Assembly: GCA_020348865.1 (NCBI GenBank) | Contig: CP070754.1 | Coordinates: forward strand, 479,408-512,942 | From: Candidatus Bathyarchaeota archaeon | GTDB lineage: Archaea; Thermoproteota; Bathyarchaeia; Bathyarchaeales; Bathyarchaeaceae | Direction: 5' to 3' | DNA: 33,535 nt | Shown: positions 1-8,305 of the stretch, piece by piece | How the letters are laid out: each line of letters opens with the position of its first letter | Numbering within the stretch: the stretch's first letter is position 1 | The notes under the pieces: generated by a model | Databases searched by the model: none | What the model saw: only the letters and a program-made list of their open reading frames with translations | What the model was told of the DNA's origin: nothing | Position numbers and translations under genes: made by a program

Positions 1-184
1 TCCCCTCCGAACTGATTATGTAAGGTATGCAATAAATCTCTGTTACGTTCACCTAGGCACGTAATTGCGCGTGCGCATGCAGGTTACGGGTTTCTGATTT
101 GTTTGATGTTTCACGTTCCACTCTGTGTCTTGCACTTTGAAGTCCGTTTAGAAACTAGAGGGGGTTCACCGGTCTTTGGCTGTT

Positions 185-202
185 GTGACAGCTAGCTGTC
201 AC
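185..202. promoter_or_regulatory. Perfect 18-bp palindrome
   Basis: GTGACAGCTAGCTGTCAC is identical to its own reverse complement over all 18 bases. It sits 41 bp upstream of the first ATG of a small winged-helix-like ORF. A perfect palindrome this long in an intergenic region fits a binding site for a dimeric regulator, possibly an autoregulator. No protein partner can be proved from sequence. It lacks a loop, so it is less likely to be an RNA hairpin or terminator. Confidence 0.4.
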
Positions 203-243
203 TTTAGAGGCAGCCAAGTGCAATATTTGCGGGCTGTCGTCAA

Positions 244-423
244 ATGAGTGGTAAGCCTAAGACGGAGAAGTTGCACATTCTAGCGGTTCTTGAAGATGGT
301 TCCTGGAAAAGTGTCTATCGTATTAGGTGGAGGTTAGAGGAAGGATTTGATTTAAGGCCTCGTTTGCATACTTTGCGTGCGCATGACTGGTCTCTGCCAA
401 GTTCGTCAACCGCGAGCGCCTAG
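244..423 (+). CDS. Small winged-helix-like protein, possibly truncated (59 aa)
   Basis: This short ORF runs from ATG at 244 to TAG at 421-423, one base before the stop codon of the convergent gene at 425. The stretch KLHILAVLEDGSWKSVYRI resembles the first helices of archaeal winged-helix DNA-binding proteins, where a conserved 'L..L.dG.w.s.yeI' opens the domain. The recognition helix and wing are not convincing, so it may be a fragment or a decayed gene. No good Shine-Dalgarno sequence is visible before the ATG. The 18-bp palindrome at 185-202 lies just upstream and could be its operator. Both the function and the reality of the gene are uncertain. Confidence 0.35.
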   Translation: MSGKPKTEKLHILAVLEDGSWKSVYRIRWRLEEGFDLRPRLHTLRAHDWSLPSSSTASA

Positions 424-424
424 G

Positions 425-967
425 TTATTGCGCTATGACATGGAAGGTTTCCACAAGTTCTATGGTCTGTTCCTCGTATTCGACGTTGACCTTGAAGATG
501 AAGTCCCAGATTCCTTGTTGACTTGTTGAGACAAATTGCCATCCGCTATACCATACAAGTGCCCTCTCCATGGGATGGACAACGGTTCTTATTCTGTCAC
601 CCCATCCCGGACTATAGAAGGTTCCGGTATCAGTAACAACAGTGCCGTTGGGATAGACTTGCATGAAAGCAGAACCACCGGACGACCATATTTGTGTAAG
701 ATTAACCCAGTTGACATTGATTGAATGATGAGTACCAGGGATGCCGATTCCCATTCTCTCCATTTCCTTGGATGGATTTGTTATGTAGATCCAGGTTTCA
801 AGAACTTCTTCTTCTCCGGGGTCGGTTGGCAACATTATGACGTGCGATGACAGTATCACTTCGCATTTGGGCTCCTTTATGTCTGTTGGAGCATTGGCTA
901 AGCTAAGCGTAAGCGTCATCAGAAACACTGTTATCATCAAAAAGGAAACAAAAATCTTCTTTTTCAT
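425..967 (-). CDS. Secreted protein of unknown function (180 aa)
   Basis: The N terminus is a classical Sec signal peptide: MKKK, a hydrophobic stretch to about residue 23, then an ANA cleavage site near residue 26. The mature part is rich in beta-forming, aromatic and Gly residues, with N-glycosylation-type sites (NLT, NGT). It has no later transmembrane segment, so it probably folds as an extracellular beta-sandwich. A strong Shine-Dalgarno GGAGGTGA lies 6 bases before the ATG, fixing the start. The gene is monocistronic and convergent with the small ORF ending at 423. I do not recognise the family. An S-layer-associated or cell-surface role would be a guess. Confidence 0.75.
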   Translation of the reverse strand: MKKKIFVSFLMITVFLMTLTLSLANAPTDIKEPKCEVILSSHVIMLPTDPGEEEVLETWIYITNPSKEMERMGIGIPGTHHSINVNWVNLTQIWSSGGSAFMQVYPNGTVVTDTGTFYSPGWGDRIRTVVHPMERALVWYSGWQFVSTSQQGIWDFIFKVNVEYEEQTIELVETFHVIAQ

Positions 968-1174
968 TCAGTCACCTCCTTTCTCCACCACTGATATGTA
1001 CGGTATTCATCTGTAGTCATTTTAGTGGCTTGTGGAGAAATCTTCTAGTGAAGCTATACTGTATTGAATTTGTGCGATAAAAATTGAGATCTAGTCGACT
1101 AAAGAATAATTTGGATACATGCTGAAGGAAGCTCAAGAAAACTTTTTGAGAACCACCAACTAAGAGGTTTTCGA

Positions 1175-1726
1175 GTGAGGGTTATTGTGAAGGCGGTAGT
1201 CAAGGGCATTACACAAGAGAATCTGAAAGACATTCCCGAGCCATGCAGAAGCTGTCTGTATTGGGAGTTTCCCGAAGATTCTGAAAAGACGAAGCTATCG
1301 AAGTCAGAGCTGGTGAGAAAGAAGAAGTCGTGGTTCCTCAAAACGCTGAGAGAGTTTGGAAACTGTGGCAGCCTCGTCTATTACGACAATGATGTAATAG
1401 GCTACGCCCAATATGCTCCCGCCACATGTCTTTCCAACGTCGGGAGCTATGAATCCAAGCTAATTGGACAGTTAGAAGATGGCACCGTTTTTCTCTCCTG
1501 TCTGTATGTTGGTGAAAAGACTTTTCGTGGAAGAGGCATAGGCACTAAACTGCTCGAAAGCATTATCTCAGATCTGAAGAAACGAGGCTTCAAGGCTGTT
1601 GAGACTTTTGCTAGAAGTGGGTCGTCTAACAACCCTTCTGGACCAATCGAGCTCTATCTAGAAAAAGGATTTCGCATAAAGGAGGAAACAACCTCAGGCT
1701 TTCCTCTTGCAAGGTTGGAGCTATAG
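1175..1726 (+). CDS. GNAT-family N-acetyltransferase
   Basis: This 183-aa protein is of GNAT type. The acetyl-CoA-binding motif A is visible as 'FLSCLYVGEKTFRGRGIGTKLL' (R-G-R-G-I-G, residues ~108-130), and a later 'ELYLEKGF' (~160-167) is the usual C-terminal GNAT motif B. The N-terminal 'EPCRSCLYWE' is typical of one archaeal/bacterial GNAT subgroup whose substrate is unknown to me. The start is GTG at 1175, with an AGAGGT ribosome site 6-7 bases upstream. The reading frame is open further upstream but offers no ATG, GTG or TTG. The gene stands alone. The substrate could be a protein N terminus, an amine or an antibiotic. Confidence 0.85.
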   Translation: MRVIVKAVVKGITQENLKDIPEPCRSCLYWEFPEDSEKTKLSKSELVRKKKSWFLKTLREFGNCGSLVYYDNDVIGYAQYAPATCLSNVGSYESKLIGQLEDGTVFLSCLYVGEKTFRGRGIGTKLLESIISDLKKRGFKAVETFARSGSSNNPSGPIELYLEKGFRIKEETTSGFPLARLEL

Positions 1727-1817
1727 TATCGAATCCTCTTTCCCACGAATGAATAACAATTAAATCGCATGCAAAACGGTTTGGGCAGGTCTTCACAATC
1801 TTCTGATGCTTGGGCTT

Positions 1818-2399
1818 CTATTCTGTTTCACGCTCGGCTTTCTCGAAATCTTCAAACACACGTTTAAGCTGTCGTTTCATAGTGCGCAAATCGTGACTCA
1901 AACCGAAAAAGTCGGCGAAGAACCCAGTTGTCCGCAACAATCTGGATCGGCCAACCCTCTCACGGGAAATCAAACCCATGTCCTCCAACTGTCTTAGATG
2001 ACCGTAAGCATGATGACCCCTCACATCAACAACCTGCGACTGCAGAACAGGCTGTCGAAAAGCAGTGTAAGACAAAGTCTTCAATGGACCTTTAGAAAGA
2101 AGCGGTCGAATCGCCAACCTCTGAACCTGAGGTGAAAACTCAGTTTTCAACTGCAAAACAAACCTTTCATCCTCAAGCTCCAAGATTTCAAGAGCAGACT
2201 CACAACTCTCATACTTTTCCATAAGAACTCTTACGAGCTTCTGAACCTTGCTCTTAGAACGGGTCTTAATTATCGAGCCTAATGTCTTTGAATCCAGAGG
2301 ACGCCCTGCCACGTACAACGCCGCCTCTACCAAAGCCAGATTGCGTTTCAGCTTCTCTTTGCTAAGCAGTTCAGAAGATTCCAGCTCTATCTTCTCCAA
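1818..2399 (-). CDS. scpB: Segregation and condensation protein B (ScpB)
   Basis: This is the KITE subunit of the SMC-ScpAB condensin, which binds the middle of the ScpA kleisin and helps organise and segregate the chromosome. The 193-aa protein shows the ScpB pattern of two winged helices. The first is 'NLALVEAALYVAGRPLDSKTL' (~20-40). The second is around residues 105-165, with 'LSYTAFRQPV' and 'HLRQLEDMGLISRERVGRS'. Its ATG at 2399 lies inside the end of scpA (29-nt overlap), so translation is probably coupled. It is the last gene of the smc-scpA-scpB operon. The length is normal for the family. Confidence 0.9.
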   Translation of the reverse strand: MEKIELESSELLSKEKLKRNLALVEAALYVAGRPLDSKTLGSIIKTRSKSKVQKLVRVLMEKYESCESALEILELEDERFVLQLKTEFSPQVQRLAIRPLLSKGPLKTLSYTAFRQPVLQSQVVDVRGHHAYGHLRQLEDMGLISRERVGRSRLLRTTGFFADFFGLSHDLRTMKRQLKRVFEDFEKAERETE

Positions 2400-3069
2400 T
2401 AGCAGGACCCTCTGGCAGAGTTATGACAATCTCGCTGGAGTCCTCTTCTTGCCACAAGCCGACTTCACCTGTTTGCGCAAGGAAGAGAAGAGTAATGAAC
2501 GTTTTGATTGCCTCTAATTTTCCATATCCAGTTACCAATTTTGAGAAGAGCACCAGTTTCTCCTTGCTCGCAAGTTCACGCAGAAGACTGCATAAGATCT
2601 TCATCTTCTCCGCAATCTCCACCATATACAAGTCGACGGGAGGAAGAAAATCTGGGGGCGGTGGCAAGATAGATTTAGAAGGTGGCTTCACCTCGAACAA
2701 GTGTTCACCTTGCAGTACTTCATCCAGTACTGTCAACAAATGCTGAATTGTTGTGGACGTCAACTCGTATCGAAGAGGAAGGAATAAGGGAGGAGGCGAA
2801 AAGTCGGGTGGAGGCTTTAGAGGAGGAGGTGGCTCCTCTAACTTCAGCAGGAGCTTGGACTTCATAAGATATATGGTGGCAGAAGAATCAAGTGCTACTC
2901 CCGAAGCTCTGAAATCGATTTCACCCGTGTTTTCCATCCGATCTAAGAAAGATGTCAACAAAAACGAGATATTGACGTCCCACGGCAAGACCTTCTGCAA
3001 CTTGTCAAGTTCAAAGAGCAGGTTCAGTGGAGGCTGAAAATAGAACGGTTTCTCCACGGACTCTGACAT
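2371..3069 (-). CDS. scpA: Segregation and condensation protein A (ScpA), kleisin
   Basis: This is the kleisin subunit that bridges the SMC heads and recruits ScpB. The 232-aa protein has the N-terminal SMC-binding part (PPLNLLFELDKL..LPWDVNISFLLTSFLDRM, residues ~13-46) and a C-terminal winged helix with the hallmark 'KTFITLLFLAQTGEVGLWQEED' (~190-211). The middle is unusually proline-rich (PPPPLKPPPDFSPPPL at ~80-95 and a second tract near 140), where other ScpAs have a mixed linker. The start codon shares one base with the smc stop (TGATG), showing tight coupling. The match to ScpA is secure from the two ends and the operon. Confidence 0.9.
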   Translation of the reverse strand: MSESVEKPFYFQPPLNLLFELDKLQKVLPWDVNISFLLTSFLDRMENTGEIDFRASGVALDSSATIYLMKSKLLLKLEEPPPPLKPPPDFSPPPLFLPLRYELTSTTIQHLLTVLDEVLQGEHLFEVKPPSKSILPPPPDFLPPVDLYMVEIAEKMKILCSLLRELASKEKLVLFSKLVTGYGKLEAIKTFITLLFLAQTGEVGLWQEEDSSEIVITLPEGPAIGEDRAGIF

Positions 3070-6000
3070 CAGTCTGCCCCCTTGAACACAGTGGAAACTA
3101 CATGGGAGACTCCCTGTCGTTCGTATACACCATAGATTCTCGCTGCTTTGCCAGCCATCTCAGGCTTCAACGTAATGACTAAAGATTGAGCTTTCATTGA
3201 TTCTTCGGCTAGAAGCTCCCCAAGTTTCTCCACGTGAAGGGCATCCAGATGCGCGTCAACTTCGTCGAACAAGTAGAAAGTGGCAGGCATAAAATCCTGC
3301 AAGGCAAATATGAAAGCAACGGCTGCCACTGATCTTTCTCCACTGCTGGCTCCACTCACAAGGATTGGAGGCTTGGCGGGGAATTGGACGACCATATCTA
3401 TTCCGCCAGCCAATGGTTCTTCAAGGTTGTCAAGTCTCAAAGCCGCTTCTCCGCCGCCTGTAAGTTTGGAGAAGAAATTGCCGATATTCTCGTTTACCTG
3501 GTTGAAAGCATCCATGAAAACCTTACGTTTCTTCTGATCAATCTCCTCCATAAATGAGAGTATAGCCTGTTTTTCTCGTTCCAACTCGTTCATACGTATA
3601 GATAATTCCTTATATCGTGAAGCTTGGTCAGCATAATGTGACAAGGCTAGTTGATTTACGGCGCCTAACCTTTCAAGTTCGAAACGCATCAGTTTGACAG
3701 ATGATTCAGCCAATTGAAGTTGTTCCGGTGATACTTCCAAGGGTTCTTCGTAGCCACATTCTTTCAGTTGAACGCTACGTTGATCCCGCTGTAGTTGTGA
3801 GGTCTGGAGTCTAAGTTGAAGCTGATTGAGCAAATGGTCGGCTTGTTCATGTTCCTGGTCGTATCGCTGCAATCTCTTATCTACACTATCAATTTGAGAC
3901 GTGAACTTCTTCGCTTCATCTCTAGCTGACAGAACTGTGCTGGACAATTCTTTCTTTGCCTTCTCAAGCTCGGGAAGCTCTCTTTCAAGTGTCTCCTTCT
4001 GTTCCTGGGCTTCACTCACTTCTTTTTCTACGGTGGAAAGCTGTTGTTTTACCTTTCTAAGCTGAATCCGGATGTTATTGGCTCCATGTCTTAGGACGTT
4101 ACTCAAATTGGATTGTAGAGTTGAAAGCTCAGTTTCTGTGGTGCCAAGATTCTGTCGTAACTCTATGATTTCGTCTCCAAGCTTTCCCTTCTGAACTTCC
4201 ATCTCTTGAATCTGATGCAAATCCACTTTTCGTCGTAAATCAGTCAGTTCGCTACGTAGTTTCTTTATTTCTTTTCCCGCAGCACTGCGTTGTGCTTTTT
4301 GAAGACCCATTTGTGTCTTCTCTTTTTCAAGACGCGCTTGCGTAGTCTGAATATGCTTATCAAGGCGCCTAACGTTTCGTCTGATATACTTGATGCTTTT
4401 ATGTATTCGTTCAACTTCACTTTCAAGGGTGCGTATCGCCTCGGTTAACCGTGTGAATTCTTCTCGGTTTTTATCGATTTCTTCTTCAAAACCATCTACG
4501 TCATTTTCTCTTCTTGCCAGATGTTCATGAAGGGCGCTCACTGCTTGGTTCAAGCTCTCGACGGCTGACTCGCTTGGGATAATTGTAGAAAAATCGATGG
4601 GTGCCCGATAATAGCCGCTCTCTATTCCTCCACCTGTCTCGTAAACATTTCCACTGACGGTAGCGGTTCGATAGCCGTTGCGACAGGTTGAGAGAGCAGT
4701 CTTGTCATCCGTCGCAATCAAAGTATCTCCAAACACAAAGACAACCGCGGGTTCATACTGTCTTGCACATTTGACAAACATGGAGGCTGTTCCATTTACA
4801 TCTCTGGTTTTCTTTGGGTTCACAGGTTTGATATCAGATAATTCCTGAACAGGGATTATCTTTATTCGGCCCAACTTCAGACGTGTGAGCGTTTCCGTAC
4901 ATGTGAACGCTGTGTTGAAATCTTGAACAACGATTGAGTCTAACCAGCCACCTGAAGCTGCTTCTATTGCTCGTTCGTAACCACGGTCTATCTTGATTAG
5001 GTCTTTGAGTCGCCCATGTATCCCTGGGATGACGCCGAGTTCGCCGAGTTCTTCGATGTTCCTCAGTGCGGTCTCTTCTCTACCCACACGTTCAGCCAGT
5101 TTCCGTTGAGTGGCAAACTCTACCACGGCCTCTCGAGCTGTATTGGCGATTCTGCCAGCCTCAATAATCTCTCTCTCCATGGATGTTTTCTGCACTTTCT
5201 TCTGATCCAGCATTTGCTGAAGAGTTTTCAGCTGTTTTTCTTGTTTCTTCTTCACATCTTTAAGGTCTCTAAACGATTTTTCAAGTTCTTCAAGGCTAAA
5301 CACAAATCTGCTCTTGCGAGCGTTGTAATCGTTCAATCTGCGGGAAAGAGCTTTGGTTGTAGCTTGGGTTCTCCATTGATCGCTTCGAAGGACAACCAAG
5401 TTTTGATAGAGCTTATCAAGTTGCTGCTCCAACTCTCTGATTCTCTTACTGTTCACACCCAGATTTGCTCTTAGTTGCGCTGCTTCACTTGAGGCGGCAT
5501 CATGTTCAAACCGTTTGGCTACAATCTCTTTGGATAGGCGTTCATGTTGCCGTTTCAACTGCCTGATTCTCTTGTTGCTTTCGGCGATTTCTCTGCTAAT
5601 CTTCTCTAGTCGTTCAAGATCGTTTTCTTTCACCTTCTCAAGCCCTTCGAGGCTCATTGTTCCTGCACCTATTTTGGTCGTCAATTCAGGAAGTTTCGCT
5701 TTGATGTCGCCTATCTTTATCTGAACCTCGAGGACTCGTGTGCCACCTTCCTCCACCTCTTCTGTACTGAGCTTTCTCCATTCTGTTTCGATTTCACGAC
5801 GTTGCGTTCTAAGGTCGTCTCTCATCTTCCGTAGGTTTTCGGCTTTGGTGCCGGCTTCTTCAACATTAGACAACAGGCTTTCAATTTCGTGATCAATTTC
5901 TGAAATGTCATGAGAAAGCTTCATAGCTTCAAATCGTTTGATTTCGTCCTGGACAAAAGCGTGGCGAAGCAGGTCGTTGCGTTCTCTCTCCAAGTCGTCA

Positions 6001-6617
6001 ACTCTCTGCTGTACTTCGTCTATTCGCCCCATGGCTGTTCGAATAGATATTTCGGCGACTCGAAGTTTATCTTCGGCTTCAGCTTTTTCAGCGTCGTATT
6101 GTGCAATGCCAACTAGGTCTTCTATGATTTTTCTACGGTCATGAGGAGAGACTTCAGCCATACGTGTGATTGTTCCTTGCACAATGATGTTGTGCCCGGT
6201 CGGGCTGATTCCAGCCATGGACAGCATTTCGACTATTCGAGATCTACTAATTCTCCTTCCATTGAGACGATAAACGCTCTGACCGTTTCCACGGACTTCA
6301 CGAGAGACGGTCACAGTGTTTGTGTCAACTGGTATGCGATGGTCCAGATTGTCGAACTGAATGACAACTTTCGCTACTTTCGACTTTTCGATACCCGCGT
6401 TGGAAGAGCCATGAAAAATGAGTTTCGCAAAATTTTCTGCACGTAGTCTCCTAGCACTCAGTTCGCCCAACCCGAACAAAACAGCATCCACAATATTGGT
6501 TTTTCCGCTTCCGTTTGGGCCAGTGAGCGCCGTGAACCCTTTGTCCAAAACTATGCTAGCGGTTCTAGGACCAAAAGATTTGAAGCCTTTCAACTCTATT
6601 TTCTTAATGTGCGGCAT
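3069..6617 (-). CDS. smc: Chromosome segregation protein SMC (1182 aa)
   Basis: This is the ATPase of the canonical archaeal condensin. Walker A GPNGSGKT is at residues 33-40. Long coiled coils run at about 170-510 and 680-1020. They flank a hinge domain at roughly 525-670 that includes 'GVIPGIHGRLKDLI' and the Gly-rich 'TGGGIESGYY'. Walker B 'FYLFDEVD' is at ~1114-1121, with the D-loop DAHLD after it. The ABC signature reads ASSGERS (~1090-1096), where LSGGEKS is usual. The full length is normal. It is followed by scpA with a one-base overlap. The ATG at 6617 agrees with the family start (MPHIKKIELKGFKSF). Confidence 0.97.
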   Translation of the reverse strand: MPHIKKIELKGFKSFGPRTASIVLDKGFTALTGPNGSGKTNIVDAVLFGLGELSARRLRAENFAKLIFHGSSNAGIEKSKVAKVVIQFDNLDHRIPVDTNTVTVSREVRGNGQSVYRLNGRRISRSRIVEMLSMAGISPTGHNIIVQGTITRMAEVSPHDRRKIIEDLVGIAQYDAEKAEAEDKLRVAEISIRTAMGRIDEVQQRVDDLERERNDLLRHAFVQDEIKRFEAMKLSHDISEIDHEIESLLSNVEEAGTKAENLRKMRDDLRTQRREIETEWRKLSTEEVEEGGTRVLEVQIKIGDIKAKLPELTTKIGAGTMSLEGLEKVKENDLERLEKISREIAESNKRIRQLKRQHERLSKEIVAKRFEHDAASSEAAQLRANLGVNSKRIRELEQQLDKLYQNLVVLRSDQWRTQATTKALSRRLNDYNARKSRFVFSLEELEKSFRDLKDVKKKQEKQLKTLQQMLDQKKVQKTSMEREIIEAGRIANTAREAVVEFATQRKLAERVGREETALRNIEELGELGVIPGIHGRLKDLIKIDRGYERAIEAASGGWLDSIVVQDFNTAFTCTETLTRLKLGRIKIIPVQELSDIKPVNPKKTRDVNGTASMFVKCARQYEPAVVFVFGDTLIATDDKTALSTCRNGYRTATVSGNVYETGGGIESGYYRAPIDFSTIIPSESAVESLNQAVSALHEHLARRENDVDGFEEEIDKNREEFTRLTEAIRTLESEVERIHKSIKYIRRNVRRLDKHIQTTQARLEKEKTQMGLQKAQRSAAGKEIKKLRSELTDLRRKVDLHQIQEMEVQKGKLGDEIIELRQNLGTTETELSTLQSNLSNVLRHGANNIRIQLRKVKQQLSTVEKEVSEAQEQKETLERELPELEKAKKELSSTVLSARDEAKKFTSQIDSVDKRLQRYDQEHEQADHLLNQLQLRLQTSQLQRDQRSVQLKECGYEEPLEVSPEQLQLAESSVKLMRFELERLGAVNQLALSHYADQASRYKELSIRMNELEREKQAILSFMEEIDQKKRKVFMDAFNQVNENIGNFFSKLTGGGEAALRLDNLEEPLAGGIDMVVQFPAKPPILVSGASSGERSVAAVAFIFALQDFMPATFYLFDEVDAHLDALHVEKLGELLAEESMKAQSLVITLKPEMAGKAARIYGVYERQGVSHVVSTVFKGAD

Positions 6618-6672
6618 TTCTCTTCAAGCCCGCCTCCAACGCCTCCAGTCCAGCGGGAGTCAGCCTAACCAT
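6604..6672 (-). CDS. Possible upstream ORF/leader peptide of smc (22 aa)
   Basis: An ATG at 6672 opens a 22-codon frame (begins MVRLTPAGLEAL) that ends with TAA at 6604-6606, overlapping the first 14 bases of smc in another frame. It lies downstream of the best AT-rich promoter elements (6688-6712). It would be on the smc mRNA if transcription starts near 6680. If the nearer TATA-like element is used, transcription would start inside it. 'LTPAGLEAL' resembles the wing of winged-helix proteins, so it could also be a relic. Existence as a peptide is unproven. Confidence 0.25.
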   Translation of the reverse strand: MVRLTPAGLEALEAGLKRNAAH

Positions 6673-6687
6673 TTACCCTTTTCTTTC

Positions 6688-6712
6688 TATAAAATTCTTC
6701 TATAATAAAATA
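6688..6712 (-). promoter_or_regulatory. Probable TATA-box region for smc-scpA-scpB
   Basis: On the minus strand this stretch contains TATTTTATTATAG followed by AATTTTATAG, the only strongly AT-rich block between the DUF2096-like gene and smc. Either element can serve as an archaeal TATA box. Expected starts would be near 6680 or 6667, leaving a 50-60 nt leader before the smc ATG. Confidence 0.45.
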
Positions 6713-6746
6713 TGCATCAGAAACCTGTTCAAAGCGCGTATGCGAG

Positions 6747-7292
6747 CTAAACAGGCTTGCTCTTACTCTTTCTTCGCTTCGAAGAGCTCTGCTGAGACCT
6801 CAATCGTCCAACGAAAGATTTTAGACTTTCAGAATCACCGTAAACGAGTACGTATCCATTCTTCTGCTGCCGGTGCGAAAGCCCGTTGTCCTCAGCTAAA
6901 TTCTCAATATCACCTTGAGGAGTGCCTTCTGAAACCTGAACCCGCACCCAAGATTTACTCCGTGGAAGCCCAGGCACAAACCTTGAAACCACATTCTCCT
7001 CCTCTTCTTCGCAAATCGATTGCTGAGCCTTCCCAAGTTTCTTCATCCATTGCTCAACAAACTTTGACCCAAACTTCTTTTGTGCAAGGGAAACAAGATG
7101 GAATTCAACGTTTTCTAAGTAGGTCTCAATTCTTGGAACATTCTCGACATGTGATGGGTCAGCTCGCAAAACATGTATCATAGTCTTAGCTGAGCGCAAT
7201 TCATTCATAACATTAGCTGGGATCATTTCACCCTTTTTCCGAAGCTCAGTGACTAAATCGGCTAATACTTCCCATATTCCCTCATAACGCAT
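6747..7292 (-). CDS. DUF2096-like conserved archaeal protein (181 aa)
   Basis: The N-terminal part (MRYEGIWEVLADLVTELRKK...VMNELRSAKTMIHVLRAD) is helical and matches my memory of the archaeal DUF2096 family. The middle is acidic (EEEEEN near 95). The C-terminal half (about 105-165) looks like a small alpha/beta domain (WVRVQVSEG...NGYVLVYGDSESLKSFVGRL). It ends in a basic tail KRRKSKSKPV that could contact nucleic acid. The gene is upstream of smc on the same strand and divergent from psmA. Function is unknown. The family assignment is from recall, not from a search. Confidence 0.65.
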   Translation of the reverse strand: MRYEGIWEVLADLVTELRKKGEMIPANVMNELRSAKTMIHVLRADPSHVENVPRIETYLENVEFHLVSLAQKKFGSKFVEQWMKKLGKAQQSICEEEEENVVSRFVPGLPRSKSWVRVQVSEGTPQGDIENLAEDNGLSHRQQKNGYVLVYGDSESLKSFVGRLRSQQSSSKRRKSKSKPV

Positions 7293-7567
7293 GCTCTCTA
7301 AGCCTCAGACACTTTTCAGAAACATATTCGAGCACTTTCCGTCATTTAAGCTCTCTGCAAAGCGACTCGACAAGCAAAGACTTGATTCAAATCAATCTAT
7401 AAGATTAATCAGAAACGGTGATATGTGCATGCCTATGACTTCGTACTAGATTTCACCATCTCCTGTCTGCAAAAGAATCATTGGTATCCTTCTGACGAAA
7501 AGCCTTTTTAGTTTCATCTCCACAACAGAACAAGCAAAACGGATTTCCAAAGTTGAGGTGATGAAGT

Positions 7568-8305
7568 TTGTCAATGTTTGCGGCACCAGGAGCTTATGAC
7601 CGTGCCATAACCGTGTTTTCCCCAGATGGACGTCTCTTTCAGGTTGAATACGCAGTTGAAACCGTGAATCGTGGCGCAACCATATTGGGAATAACCTGCT
7701 CAGAGGGAGTTGTCTTAGGAGCAGAAGAGACAATCGAGACAAAACTGGAAGACCCAGATTTTTCGTGGAAGCTTTACAAGGTGGACCAACATATTGGAGC
7801 AGCAATCGTTGGTTTGAGTTCGGACGCACGCATCCTAATTGACCAAGCAAGGGTTTACGCTCAAAGCAATCGATTAACATATGATGAACCTATCGATATT
7901 GAAGTCATTGCAAAAAGAGTTGGAGATCTGAAACAACTTTATACTCAACACGCAGGAGTAAGACCTTTTGGAGTCTCAATTCTTTTTGGTGGCGTCGATA
8001 GAATGGGAAATAGGTTATTTTCCACCCATCCAAGCGGCTCCTACAGGGGTTATAAGGCTGTTGCTGTAGGTGTTGGTCGCGAAACTGTTACAAATATCCT
8101 AAAGACGGAGTATAATGAAAATATGAAACTTGATGCAGCAATCAAACTCGCTGTAAAATGCCTTGTGAAGGCCCTTGAAGCAAGAGAACAGCCGACAAGA
8201 GTCAAAATATCTGTTATCCCATCTGCAACGAAAAAACTCAAAGCACTTACTGACAGAGAAATTGAGGTGTACCAGAGGGGTCTTGAAGGCAGTGGAACCA
8301 AATGA
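7568..8305 (+). CDS. psmA: 20S proteasome alpha subunit
   Basis: This subunit forms the outer gating rings of the archaeal 20S proteasome. The signature 'GAYDRAITVFSPDGRLFQVEYAVE' (residues ~8-31) is the conserved alpha-subunit N-terminal helix region, and the 245-aa length is normal. The TTG at 7568 is chosen because the Shine-Dalgarno GAGGTG (7555-7560) lies 7 bases before it; ATG at 7574 is the alternative. The gene opens a tightly packed operon with SBDS, exosome and eL43 genes, an arrangement widely conserved in archaea that links protein turnover, ribosome maturation and RNA decay. Confidence 0.97.
   Translation: MSMFAAPGAYDRAITVFSPDGRLFQVEYAVETVNRGATILGITCSEGVVLGAEETIETKLEDPDFSWKLYKVDQHIGAAIVGLSSDARILIDQARVYAQSNRLTYDEPIDIEVIAKRVGDLKQLYTQHAGVRPFGVSILFGGVDRMGNRLFSTHPSGSYRGYKAVAVGVGRETVTNILKTEYNENMKLDAAIKLAVKCLVKALEAREQPTRVKISVIPSATKKLKALTDREIEVYQRGLEGSGTK

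Noticed and set aside
5016-5474. 152-codon plus-strand frame inside smc
   Set aside because: Phe/Leu-rich composition is the usual antisense shadow of a Lys/Glu-rich coiled coil.
6740-7183. 147-codon plus-strand frame opposite the DUF2096-like gene
   Set aside because: It mirrors a conserved minus-strand gene and has no family resemblance or ribosome site.
7555-7576. Box C/D-like GTGATGA before psmA
   Set aside because: It is the Shine-Dalgarno region of psmA and no D box with a guide stretch follows.
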